The notes under the pieces: generated by a model
Database searches by the model: none
Told to the model about the DNA's origin: nothing
What the model saw: only the letters and a program-made list of their open reading frames with translations
From: Eleusine coracana subsp. coracana
Lineage: Eukaryota > Streptophyta > Magnoliopsida > Poales > Poaceae
Assembly: GCA_032690845.1 (NCBI GenBank)
Contig: CM064422.1
Span: forward strand, 496,001-560,000
Direction of reading: 5' to 3'
DNA length: 64,000 nt
Program-made: the position numbers and the translations under genes
Shown: in pieces, positions 43,490 to 55,116 of the stretch
Numbering within the stretch: the stretch's first letter is position 1
Layout: each line of letters begins with the position of its first letter

Positions 43490-43676
43490 AGGACTTTTGC
43501 TGCTTTTAGTTTATCTTTTGTGCACCGGGAAGGTAATGAGGCGGCTCATGTATGTGCGAGTCTGGTCTCGGGGTGTGGTTAACTGTTTTCCCCTACCGGT
43601 TGATAAGGGTGGTGGAGAAGGATGTAATCCTGCTGTTGCTTAATGAAGCTCTTATGATTGGCTCAAAAAAAAAAAG
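43490..43676 (+). mobile_element. LINE 3' tail (RNase H end plus poly(A))
   Basis: The sequence encodes FAAFSLSFVHREGNEAAHVC, the conserved last motif of the RNase H domain in plant LINEs, then a stop, a short 3' UTR ending cttaatgaagctcttatgattggctc, and 11 A. The 5' limit and target duplication were not resolved. Confidence 0.65.
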
Positions 43677-43965
43677 TACCACAACTACATATTAGTGCTT
43701 GAAAATTACACATTACACATGAAAATTACAAAAGTTATCCCAACGTTAAAGATCGGTTAGGCCGCAGCTGGCAGAGTTCCAACTGCCAAAGGGCAGGGAG
43801 TTTTCTGTAGCGCCGCAATTTGTATACCTGCCAAGGACATCCTTGAAAAAAATCAACCACAAATCCTTTCCGCCTTCGCAAGCAAACGGAGTTTTCTTCA
43901 GATCTCTCGCCTGCTCCACTCCGCTCCGCTCCGCCGCCGCCTGTGCCTCCCCTCGATCGCCGGCC

Positions 43966-46900
43966 ATGGTGAGTCACCCCCGGTTCCTGCTCACCCTTCG
44001 AACTCTCTACCTCGATCTTCCGCCGCCGACCCTTCTCTCCGTGTCTCGGCTGGCCTCCCGCTCTCCCCACCTTGGCTAGGGTTTTATTTCGCCCCCGATT
44101 TGTCTGCGCCTTCGCAATCTGATTATGCTGCTCTGATGGGTGCAGGATTCCAACAATACAAACCTCGATGCGGCTATAGAGTCGCTCCTCAACGTCGAGA
44201 AGCAGATGAGGCTGGCCGGCGAGGTCGCTGGCACCAGGAAGGCCGCCATCGACATCGTTGAGCTCTGTTTCAAGGCCGGCGCGTGGAAGACGCTCAACGA
44301 CCAGATCGTCCTCCTTTCCAAAAGAAGGGGCCAGCTTAAGCAGGTTCAGCTCCCGAGAATTAATCACCCTTCTCTTACTGCTTATGTTGGGCTATATGTG
44401 CACTAGATCCTTTGAGCTGTGGCGTAGCAATCTGATTGATCTGTAGAAAATTGTAGCGGCATTTAAACACCAATCCCCCCCCCCCCCCCCCCCCCCCCCA
44501 CCACCAACAGATGTGGTTGAAGCCACTAAACAAGCAGCTATCCACTAATTGTCATATCTTGGAAACTATAGCTGTAAAGTTTGTATAGGGATCCGGACAT
44601 CCATTGAACGCTTTGGTTTCTCGAAGAAGCTAGAATTTATAAAGCAATAGCACCAACATGTTCTCAGGATGAGAGTGCGGTCACACTCACACTATTTATG
44701 CTTTGAGGAAGTCGGTGTTAAGTGTGGCCATTCATCTTTGAAATAGTTTCTGTAGAAGTAGTAGGAGTGATTTTACAAAGTAATAGGAGTAACAGGAACC
44801 ACTGGTAGCTTATTTCATGACATTTTGACTCCTTGTATTTAGAAGACATTCTGGATGATAGCCTTCTCTGCATCCAATGTGTACCACCACTTGTTGCAGT
44901 GCATCAATATGCTCTCAGGATCAGAATGCCTAGTCATACTATTTACGCTTTGAGAAGTACTCCCTCTGCTTTTTCTACTTGACTAAGCATGCATAGTTTT
45001 CTACACTGTATTTCTTTGTGTTGCAAGATGTTGAGTAAACTTGGTACTGTCCATAACACATTTATTTGTTGCTCTTAAGTAACACACCCCTTTGTCTCCA
45101 AATTCTGTGTAGTCCTGGGAACATATTTGTGATAACTCAAGGGGATTCTGTCCTTCTGCAGAAAGAAGTATCTTTCCTTCAGTGTATCGAAGCTCATGCT
45201 TTTATTAACCAACAACACATGCACTTTGTTAAAAATAATTCTACTAGCGCAGCAAAACTAAAGGAATTACCTCATCCATTTGCTGATTTTTACCTGTAAC
45301 CTATAGTGTTCATTTTATTCTTTAGAATTTGTTTTGTTAGATTGGTTGTCAAAGAATTATAAGTGTGCATGAATCCAATACATTGTTGAACAAACACAAT
45401 CTTATTTGTTTACTGACATCATACTTTTTTATGTTATCATTCGTCATGCTATTTGTCCGGCTTGCATGCACATGCTCCCAACCATGTAACAGTGGCTTAG
45501 TAATCATATCGTTGCCAAATTTCGAGTCTTATGCATGATCATAATGCTTTGCTCATAGGATCTTGCAGTTTCCATGGTTCAAAAGGAAATGTCTCCTCAT
45601 GGCACTCTTTTAATGCACATACTTTCTTTCCTTGAATCAGCATTTTGACTTTTCAAATTCTTTCATATTTGTTTTGTTTATTTTGATTTGATGAAAACAT
45701 TCTAATCAGTTGAACCATGTATTGCTTACTATTATTTATATGCTATGCACTTATCTCACTGGCACTGCTCTCTGTTGCAGGCCATTACTGCCATGGTTCA
45801 AAAAGCGATGGAGTACATTGATTTGACTCCAGACATGGACACACGCATTGAGCTAATCAAAACACTGAGCAGTGTTTCTGCCGGCAAAGTGAGAATCTTC
45901 TCAGCTCAATAAGTTTTTTCTGCTTCAAAATTCACTTTCTTGTCTGTAAATTTCATAGCTGTGAATCTACTGTAGATTTATGTTGAGATAGAGAGAGCAA
46001 GATTGATCAAAAGACTTGCAAAGATCAAAGAGGAACAGGGACAGATTGATGAGGCTGCAGATTTGATGCAAGAAGTTGCTGTAAGTTTGCTCTGCACTAG
46101 GATTGAGGACATAATAATCTGTAACATTTTTTTTGGTCATTTTCTTGTACTGTTTTGCTTTGCAACATCTCTGATATCATAGTCTGATAAAATGTTCCTC
46201 AGGTTGAAACTTTTGGCTCTATGGCAAAGACAGAGAAAATTGCTTTCATTCTTGAGCAGGTATGCAGCCAACTGACAATACAAAACTCCAACTGACAGAG
46301 AAATTAACTATATTCATAATCCTAATAATGTACTGGTATAATGATCACAGGTCCGCCTATGTCTGGACCGTCAAGATTATGTCCGAGCTCAAATTTTGTC
46401 TAGGAAAATCAGTCCTCGAGTATTTGACGCAGACCCATCAAAGGAAAAAAAGAAACCGAAGGAAGGTGACAACATTGTGCAGGATGCTCCTGCAGACATA
46501 CCTTCCCTCTTAGAATTGAAGCGCATCTACTATGAATTGATGATTCGGTATGTGACATTTTACTCAGTTATTAGATATAATTCTTCCCCAGACCCTACCT
46601 AGTGTGGGAGCTTACAGCATTGGGTCTATCCTTTATTAAATCAATATATGGTTAATTCCTAATTGCACAACTTTTGTTTGGTATTAACAGTGAAATTTTT
46701 GTTCATTTCCTCTCGCCCCCATTTTATTTGCAGTCTGTTTATGTTCTGTTTTTTATTGTCATTGTATGGTTATTGGTTAGTACTTTGTTCCATGAATGTC
46801 TTAGTTGTGGTCTTGTAGAGCATCTATCAATATTTTTTTTTATGCTGCAATGTCCCTCTTTGAATGTCTATATTTCTTCAGTTATCATTTTTTTTTAATA

Positions 46901-48207
46901 TTACGGTTTATTTTTATGTTTCCCGTCGCAGCTCAACCTTAACTTATCATCTACTTGCAGGTATTACTCGCATAACAATGACTACCTGGAAATTTGCCGT
47001 TGCTACAAGGCGATTTATGATATCCCATCAATAAAAGAGGATCCAGCAAAGTGGACACCGGTACTCTCTCTCTCTCTCTCTCTCTCTGACACACTCGCGT
47101 GCCCGCAAACATAATGCATGTTTCAAATTATCTGACTGCTTGAATCCAATTGCAGGTTCTTAGGAAGATCTGTTGGTACTTGGTTCTAGCACCACATGAT
47201 CCTATGCAATCAAGCCTTCTCAATGCAACACTGGAGGACAAAAACCTTTCTGAGATCCCAAATTTCAGGTGCAGTTCTCTTTCATAATTAAATAAAATTT
47301 TTGTGACTCTGGGTTGCTTTGTTTTTTTGGGGTTTCATCTCTAGCGTACTCCAACTTGCTTGGGGTTAAAGGCTCAGTTGTTTTGTGACTCTGGGTGAGT
47401 TTATCTAATCATCTCCAACCTTTTTATGTTGTGGTGGTGGGAGAATAGATTACTGCTGAAGCAGCTGGTTACCATGGAGGTGATCCAATGGACAAGTTTG
47501 TGGGAATTCTTCAAGGAAGAATATGAGAATGAGAAGAACTATCTTGGAGGCGCTTTGGGTGACAAAGCTGCGGAGGATTTGAAGCTGAGGATCATTGAAC
47601 ATGTATGGCCTACTTTTCGTTCTATATTTGTGTATATATTATTATGTTTATCTGGTTCCCTGTTGAACATTTGTTTTCTTTTTTGTGTTTTCAGAATATC
47701 TTGGTGGTCTCCAAGTACTATTCAAGGATTACACTTAAGAGGCTTGCCGATCTTCTTTGCCTGAGTTTGCAGGTTTGTATTTTCCACCTCTCTGTGGTAG
47801 CATAACTTTCCTTTCTCCGTGTAATTCTTTAGTGTAACATTCCTTTCTCCATATAATTCTTTAGTTTCTTTATAAGCTCAACCATCACATTTTATTGTTA
47901 ATTATTCGATACTCCACAAGTGCCATAATTGAGGCATTTTAATCTGTGATGGCAACTGAGATATCTTATTGGCCTTACTGACTTTCAGGAGGCAGAGAAG
48001 CATCTTTCTGACATGGTGAACTCAAAGGCACTGATTGCGAAGATTGACAGACCAATGGGAGTAGTATCCTTTAGGACAGCTCAAGACAGCAATGGCATCC
48101 TCAACTCATGGGCCACAAACCTCGAGAAGCTTCTCGACCTTGTTGAGAAGAGCTGCCACCAAATACACAAGGAAACCATGATCCACAAGGCTGTGTTGAA
48201 AGCTTAA
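43966..48207 (+). CDS. RPN5: 26S proteasome lid subunit RPN5 (PSMD12), with 2-bp frameshift
   Basis: Exons: 43966-43968, 44146-44343, 45781-45888, 45976-46080, 46203-46259, 46351-46547, 46961-47060, 47156-47270, 47449-47602, 47695-47772, 47989-48207. RPN5 is a PCI-domain subunit of the 19S lid. The first exon has only the ATG, spliced to GAT TCC (MDSNNTNLDAAIESLLNVEK). Helical-repeat sequence is well conserved (TLNDQIVLLSKRRGQLKQAI, IDEAADLMQEVAVETFGSMA), as is the PCI end (NILVVSKYYSRITLKRLADL, IAKIDRPMGVVSFR, LLDLVEKSCHQIHKETMIHK). Exon 8 has 115 bp where phase and family need 113: cttctctcaatg for cttctcaatg near 47219. Translation would leave frame after about residue 278 and stop at TGA 47457-47459, losing the PCI domain. 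Without the extra CT the protein is 443 residues. Sequencing error or a true null allele are both possible. Confidence 0.9.
44475..44499. repeat. 25-base C homopolymer
   Basis: A run of 25 C in RPN5 intron 2. A similar 20-C run lies just after the gene at 48583-48602. Such runs are hard to sequence, so lengths may be unreliable. Confidence 0.95.
47064..47087. repeat. (CT)12 microsatellite next to a splice donor
   Basis: The dinucleotide run starts 3 bases after the donor of RPN5 exon 7 (CCG|gta-CTCTCT..). It may vary in length between individuals. Confidence 0.95.
47315..47380 (+). mobile_element. 66-bp RTE LINE tail with 16-bp target duplication
   Basis: The block ggggtttcatctctagc, ccaacttgcttgggg, ttaaaggc is the 3' end of the RTE element at 8550-11862. 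The copies ttttgtgactctgggt (47299-47314 and 47381-47396) match perfectly. It lies in RPN5 intron 8, immediately after the exon with the frameshift. The usual (ttg)n run is reduced to gttg. Confidence 0.92.
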
Positions 48208-48582
48208 TTTCTAAACCATTTTGGCGTTACTTGGCTGGTTTGCTTTAGGTTTCACTGGGTGGCCTGATGTGGTCACATTTGGCAGACTATTGGACACCAA
48301 GCTATTCTCAAGCATCACCTGTTTGCTTTGGAAGTTCGCTTCTGCATCATTCTTAAGATACTGTAACAACAGAGTGATGAATGCTATTTGTTGTTGGGGC
48401 TTAATCAGTATCGTCCAATTTGCTGTAACTCGTGTAATCTTCCTGAATACTTCTGGAATTATTAGATCTGCAATCAGAAATCTGCTCTTTAAAACTAGAT
48501 CCACCTCTTTGAATCCTTGGTCTGATCAGAAGCCACTGTGAACTACGCATTGTTGTTGTGGTCTTAAATCTCGTGTTTTAAT

Positions 48583-48614
<32 letters not shown>

Positions 48615-49136
48615 ACGTGTCTAAACCACCCCAAAAAAAAAAAACCATGCAGTGCATCTATTAACTGCAAAGGTGGAACTGTCCGTTGACATGGCATCCT
48701 GTGCTGTGCAAGTTACCCAGTCCGATATCTATTGTAGGTATATTTGCAAATATATATATATATATATAAAATCAGATATTGTGAAGCAAATACACAGCTT
48801 TCAAACTTGTGGAATATGAATGGATGGGTTCTTCTAATTCTCCGGAAGTGGATCGACTGAACAACGGCAAAATATACAGATGCAATTCTTCATGAGACTG
48901 TTTGCACTCAGCTGCCTGAATTACTTTCAAATACTAGCGGGTAGAACGTAATACAAGGTTAGGAATATTGCTGTTGATTTGAAATTGCGGAAATTTGTCA
49001 GTGGAAGGAACTGAACATTTTAACATCGATGGCATGTAGCCTTATCTCCAGTTCTTTAACATGACTGAATGTACAACAAATGCTACAACATTTTGATTAA
49101 CTGTATTTTATGAACTCATGGTTCAATGGCTGGCCT
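48208..49136. other. Convergent 3' regions of RPN5 and GRXS14
   Basis: RPN5 3' UTR on the left and GRXS14 3' UTR on the right. It includes C(20) followed by A(9) at 48583-48611 and an (at)n run near 48760. No gene was recognised. Confidence 0.6.
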
Positions 49137-51034
49137 CTAAGAACACATAGCTTTCTCTAGTGTTTCCTGCAGTTCCCCACTTTTGTATGCCTCTGCAAAA
49201 TAGTCAGTTAGGTAAGCTGTAAGCTCGGCTCAGACAAATAAGTAAAATCCATACTCGAGACATCGTAAAGAAAAGTACATCAACTACAACTAGTATGTTC
49301 AGTGTTTTCTACTTAAATGCAATGACAGACTTTGAATTGCAGATTTGTATACTTTTGCTGATTTTCCCCTGGTCAAGTTCGGTAGTGCAAAGTTTACACC
49401 ACTCACTGCAATTTCAGAACATAAACATCATCCACCTTTTTAACACAGACCTCATATGCTACTATACTGAGATTGCCGATACCTAAAAAATGGTTTCTCT
49501 TTTCAAGAACCATATAGAATTGTACATTGGCTACCTACTTCCAATACCATCACAACCTGAGATGGAATAAACCTATAACATCAGTTCTGTAGGTTATCCA
49601 CTCTAAGGAGAGCATAACTAATCAAATATCTAGGATTCTAGGTGTCAAGAAAGAACAAGAAGTTCATCGGCTCTACGGTCCAAAACAGATATTATTCAGG
49701 GGCTGCGCAAATACTAGGAATTCCTTGTTGCCAATTTCTATGGGAGAGGAAATATTAATCCTTCCTGAAAACTTGAGGACAAGTGTGGTTCCTGATTATT
49801 ATCATCATTAAAAAGGACCTTACTTCTTACCATTCTAAATCTAATGACAATTTTTCGTTAACAGGAAAGTTGGCACTCTGATAGTTTGACATGGTTGGTC
49901 CTGGGCAATGGTCTTATTTCTTAACATTAGGATAGAACCATAAATATTTACTTGATCGTGATGAATCCCAACCAGTTCATTCTATGACACTACAGCAACC
50001 TCTTTGAAGTATGATGCATAGCACTGAAAGCGGGCTCCAATAGACAAAACATATACAATGTTGGTGCAAATGGCAGACACTAGGCATCTCTCTAATATTT
50101 AGTAGATGAATTTGCTGTGCAAATACAAAGACTGAAATTGAGAGAAAGAAAAATATCTACTAATGATTTCTCTAAACCAGCAATCAGAGTACCCTATTGA
50201 ATTGGGATTATGCTATAGAGCGTGCTTGGATGATGCACACCCAGGCATGCTGCTGGCCAGGCAGCAGTGCTAGCCGCAGGCGACAACGCTGCCTGGCTCA
50301 AGCACCGATTTCATGGCAAGAACCAAACAAGTCCATAATGTGTATGTGTGAACCAACACACAATACTCGGTGCCCGTGTGTGCCTTCAGCAACAGTAAAT
50401 TACAATGTGCTGTCAAGAGCTGCATAGTATTGAGCTTTCACTAATCATTTGCAAAATCTATCATCAATCATCTTATGATGAATTCGCAAAACATCAAACT
50501 ACTCAGATCCCCTAAATCATGACGTCACGCGTGCAATAAAATTAAAAATACTAGCGAAGCGACGAAAGCATACATACCAACGGTGATGTCGCATCCGCCG
50601 AAGAACTCCCCATCGATGTAGAGCTGCGGGAAGGTGGGCCAGCTGGAGTAGTCCTTGAGCCCCTGCCGGAGCGCCTCGTTGGCGAGCACGTCGAGCGTCT
50701 CGAAGGGCACGTCCAGCGAGCGGAGGATCTGCACGACGGTGTGGGAGAATCCGCACTGCGGGAAGTCCTTGGTCCCCTTCATGAACAGCACCACCTTGTG
50801 CGACCCCACCACCTTGTCCAGCGTCGCCCGCATCTCCGGGCTCAGCGCCGCCAAGCACCGAACCGACCGACCGCGCGCCGAGAGCGGCGCCGGCCGGCCG
50901 AGACTCAGCCGCCGAGTCGGAAGAGCAGCGCGCGGGAGCAAGGCGACCCTTACGGGCCGCGGATGCGCGGAGAGGGGGAGAGGGAGGAAGCGCGCGCCGG
51001 CTAGAGGCCTTGCGGCCGGGGCGGAGGTGGCCAT
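49137..51034 (-). CDS. GRXS14: Chloroplast monothiol glutaredoxin (GRXS14 type)
   Basis: Two exons, 50578-51034 and 49137-49192, separated by a 1.4-kb intron; 170 residues. CGFS glutaredoxins carry and transfer [2Fe-2S] clusters in the plastid stroma and assist Fe-S assembly and redox defence. The N-terminus (MATSAPAARPLAGARFLPLP, rich in Arg, Ala, Pro, Ser, about 60 residues) is a typical transit peptide. The glutaredoxin domain has KVVGSHKVVLFMKGTKDFPQ, the CGFS active site, YSSWPTFPQLYIDGEFFGGC (cis-Pro TFP and GGCD glutathione-binding motifs) and ends EAYKSGELQETLEKAMCS. Only the last 18 codons are in exon 2. The gene is head to head with mitochondrial EF-Tu. Confidence 0.93.
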
Positions 51035-51401
51035 CGCGGTGGCGTCTGGAGAAAACGCGCCGGCGGCGACGGATGGTACGGAGTCGCGTGGTTGTGGGAG
51101 TGATTGCCTGAGCCGGAATTATTCGGCCGTGGCAAAATCAGTAATTTCTCCCAACTGTTTTTTCTTTTTGTGGCCGTGGACGAAGAAGGGAGACGTGCAC
51201 AACAAGCTGGTGTGGTCACCAACGAGCCCATGAGTGGCAGTTGACTGGGCCGGATATTGCGGCCCACGTTGGTTAGATCAAGAGTGCCGCTCCCACCATT
51301 CCCCAGACGCCGCCTCTTAAGCCCTAAACCCATCTCCCTCTCTCCTCTCCATTCCTTTCTCTCTGCTCGCGCGCCGCCACCGCCGCCGCCGCCGCGACGC
51401 A
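51035..51401. promoter_or_regulatory. Shared bidirectional promoter of GRXS14 and EF-Tu
   Basis: Only 367 bp separate the two start codons. It holds site II-type motifs in both orientations (tgggcc at 51246-51251, ggccca at 51261-51266) and a telomere-repeat-like ccctaaaccc at 51322-51331. Site II plus telo motifs are known from plant genes for organelle and translation functions, bound by TCP-type factors. Sharing is inferred from spacing. Confidence 0.65.
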
Positions 51402-54400
51402 ATGGCCGCCGCCGTAGCGCTCCGGAACGCCGGCTCACGCCGCCTATTCTCCCACCCCACCCTCCGTGCCGCCGCGATCTCGACCCCCGCGACGCTCCCG
51501 GATGCGCCGGCGGCGACCGCGCCGACTCAGCCGCCGCCGATGGCTGGCACCCTCTGGGCCAGGTCCATGGCCACCTTCACCCGCACGTGAGTATCCCATA
51601 CACCAGATCCGTTCGTGCCCGCTTGTTTCTCGCCTCGGATTAGTGTTTCCTGTACTGGTTCGTGCGGCTAGCGTTTCCTCGATCGGCTCGTGACATTCGC
51701 GTCTCAATTCGAATGAACCTGTGGCAGGAAGCCTCATGTGAACGTCGGTACCATCGGCCACGTCGATCACGGCAAGACTACTCTCACGGCTGCCATCACG
51801 AAGGTTGGATGCGTTAGACATGATGCTGATTGAATCAATGTTCGATAGTTTCCAAACTAATAGTGTGATCGGCTATGTTCTATTTCGTCGCAACAGGTGC
51901 TGGCTGAGGCCGGGAAGGCCAAGGCGGTTGCGTTTGACGAGATTGACAAGGCTCCGGAGGAGAAAGCCAGAGGAATCACAATTGCGACGGTGGGGTCTTA
52001 GCGCTTGTTTAGCCACATGATCTTTTGTTATACATTTGCAGATCAAATAGTAATTGTTTGAGATTGCTTGTGTAGGCTCACGTCGAGTATGAGACAGCTA
52101 AAAGGCATTATGCTCATGTTGATTGCCCTGGACACGCTGATTACGTGAAGGTAATATATCTAAGGCTCACTGATTATTTATTTTCATGATGTTGTTTTGT
52201 CTAAATTGTGAATATCCCAGACTATGTCATTTGTATTCTCATATCGATCTACTTTGCCAACACCCAATGTAGGGCTGATATATTTTCTTATTTCAACATG
52301 TAACTTTGTTCCTTGTATTTTGAATCTAATTTGCTGTGAATTCTAGAACATGATCACGGGAGCTGCACAAATGGATGGTGGTATTCTGGTTGTGTCTGCT
52401 CCTGATGGCCCTATGCCGCAAACAAAGGAACATATTCTTCTTGCTCGACAGGTCTCACATTGTTGTTCTGTTTTGTGCTCTCATTTCAAACCTATCACAA
52501 CTTGTCCTTTCGATCCTGACCAGATGTTTTTAATATGTAGGTTGGTGTGCCTTCACTGGTATGCTTCTTGAACAAAGTTGACGCTGTTGATGATCCAGAA
52601 TTGCTAGAGCTTGTCGAAATGGAGCTTCGTGGTATGCTTGTATCCATGTCTCTATATTCTTTGTAGATGGTTGCTCGTGGTCCTTTTTTATGTTAATTTG
52701 TTCCCTCCCTTTTTCTGCAGAGCTTCTCAGCTTCTACAAGTTTCCTGGCGATGAGATCCCAATCATCCGGGGATCAGCGTTGTCAGCCTTGCAGGGGACC
52801 AATGAAGAGATTGGAAAGAATGCTATTATGAAACTAATGGACGCAGTTGATGAGTACATCCCTGATCCTGTGAGGCAGCTCGACAAGCCATTCTTGATGC
52901 CAATAGAAGATGTTTTCTCTATTCAGGTGATAAGATTTTCTGCTGATGTACTATGCTATATTGTGACAGTGCTGCACCCTGACATTGGGCGCATATTTAA
53001 ATATGTGATGTTTGCTTCCTGGCGCCGAAGTACCAGATGTCAGCAATCACCAATACATAAAACTGAAATGGATGCACCTTTATTATGTGGTATCATTTGG
53101 TTTGAAGTCTACAGATTTATGAACAAACAAGTGCATCAGACTAGAAAACTTAAATCTTATGACTCTGAACATAATGCTTCACCTGTTCATTGACCAGAAT
53201 GTACAGTTCAAAGTAATGTTGAAATTTGTATGCTATTTCATGTTAAACTTATTGGGCTTGCTGTTGATCAAGTACCCACAAAACTGCCTGCACAGGGTCT
53301 GTGTAATGTTATATTCAGTCTGTATCTTGTGTATATCAGTAGATGGAATTTTCATATGAGTACCAAACTACATAGGGTTATTCACCTAATAATGAGCTGG
53401 CATTCTTGTATATGTACCTTTTACGCTACACATTCTGTTTTCATGATGTCACATTTTTGTTCGGTCTTTAATTTGACACTTGATTTAAAATGCTCCATTT
53501 ACCATTATGGCTAATCAGCTAGTGCTCTTGCAAGAGCTTTATCTCTGGCTTTAATTGATATTATCAATTGGGTTGAATTTGCAGGGTCGTGGAACTGTCG
53601 TGACTGGGCGTGTTGAACAGGGAACAATAAAAACTGGTGAAGATGTTGAGATCCTAGGTTTGATGCAAGTGAGTTAGAATCTTCATTTTGAATTCCCTTA
53701 AATTGTTTCATATTGAATATATATTCAGTCACTTCTCACAAGATCAGACATTTATGCTACCATAATTAAGTATGTATAACTGTGTGAATTCCATCAAAAT
53801 GTTAGTTGTTACCTGGACAAAAATTCTTGTGTTCTAGACCTTAGGAATCCTCTTTTAGTGCCAACGTTATAAGCCTGTGTAAGATCTGGAGGGAGTGCCA
53901 CCAAACACATCATCACAATCATGGTTTTTGTGGCGTTGTGGCGTTCTGTGGCGATCAACCCCCCTCACAACGCCTAGGCGTCGCCTAGGCGTTGTGGCGT
54001 AACTAAAACTATGTGGCGTCCTGTGGCGACCCACCACCCTCACAATGCCTAGGCGACGACTAGGCGACACCTAGGTGACGCCACAAAAAACAAGGATCAC
54101 AATGATACAGCATTTTAAGCTACTATGTCAATTCAAAATACATGCACTCTTACGTTGCAGTAGCCCTAGCTGCAGTGCTTTGCTCTAGTTACCACGTTTT
54201 TCTTTCATGAATCTTGTATTTATTTTGCTAATAAGTACTGTTTTCTTTGTGACAGAGTGGTCCCCTGAAGACTACAGTTACTGGTGTTGAGATGTTCAAA
54301 AAGATACTTGATCATGGAGAGGTAATAATACTGAAGCTAGGTATTGGTAATTTCCTGATTAATGCAAATTCTCATGTCTTCAAATTCTTGTTCAGGCCGG

Positions 54401-55116
54401 TGACAATGTTGGTCTTCTTCTCCGTGGTCTTAAGCGTGGTGACGTTGAGCGTGGCCAGGTTAGTGTTCCTGACTGACCTGGAGAAGATATGGCTAGATCT
54501 ACTAAACTTAATCAAGAAATTTCTGTACACCAATAATGCACTGTTCCATGATTACCAATTAATACCTTGAATTGTCTGCCGTTATTTGAATAGTTTACAT
54601 TCCCTTCAGAGATTATACTTATGTTCTGATTTCGTTTTCTGCTGTTTCAGGTTGTGTGCAAACCCGGTAGTCTGAAGACATACAAAAAGTTTCAGGCAGA
54701 AATATACGTCCTGACAAAGGATGAAGGTGGTCGGCACACTGCTTTCCTCTCAAACTACAGGCCACAGTTCTACTTCAGGACTGCTGATATCACTGGAAAG
54801 GTTGAGCTTCCTGAAGAGGTCAAGATGGTTATGCCTGGTGACAACGTCACTGCAAATTTCGAGTTGATATCTCCTGTTCCTCTTGAACCAGGTAGCGACT
54901 GCGCTCTTAAATTTTTGTTAGATATGTAACAACGTTTTTTGGTTTGCACATGATTCCTTTTTCTGTGATGATGCTAAGTCTTTGCAGATATTGTATCAGA
55001 ATAATAATTATAAAACAATGTTTGACTCTCTTTGACGTTATGCAGGGCAAAGATTTGCGCTGAGGGAAGGAGGGAGAACTGTTGGTGCTGGAGTTGTCTC
55101 CAAAGTCATTGAATAA
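51402..55116 (+). CDS. TUFM: Mitochondrial elongation factor Tu
   Basis: Twelve exons: 51402-51586, 51728-51803, 51897-51989, 52076-52150, 52347-52451, 52541-52631, 52721-52926, 53585-53668, 54256-54321, 54396-54458, 54651-54891, 55046-55116; 451 residues with all phases matching. EF-Tu delivers aminoacyl-tRNA to the ribosome using GTP. The first 60 residues ([20 protein letters not shown], Arg/Ala-rich, ending [11 protein letters not shown]) are a presequence. The GTPase signatures are G1 [10 protein letters not shown]2 region RGITIAT, G3 [10 protein letters not shown]4 LNKVD, G5 SALSALQG. Domains II and III follow ([60 protein letters not shown]). The presequence and bacterial-type sequence fit the mitochondrial rather than plastid paralogue. 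Intron 7 is 0.66 kb and intron 8 carries a MITE. Confidence 0.95.
53923..54095. mobile_element. MULE-like MITE with CCTAGGCG palindromes
   Basis: Inverted termini ggtttttgtggcgttgtggc and gtgacgccacaaaaaacaagg enclose two tandem versions of gtggcgt(t/c)ctgtggcga..cctcacaa(c/t)gcctaggcg. Imperfect 11-bp direct repeats (atcacaatcat at 53912-53922, atcacaatgat at 54096-54106) look like a target duplication of Mutator-type size. It is GC-rich inside an AT-rich intron of EF-Tu. Confidence 0.65.

Noticed and set aside
44140..44406. RPN5 starting at MQDSNN in exon 2
   Set aside because: The apparent ATG lies upstream of a good acceptor (gggtgcag|GATTCC); the ATG|gtgagt at 43966 gives the conserved MDSNN start.
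52690..53193. 167-residue ORF as an independent gene
   Set aside because: It is EF-Tu exon 7 running on into intron 7.
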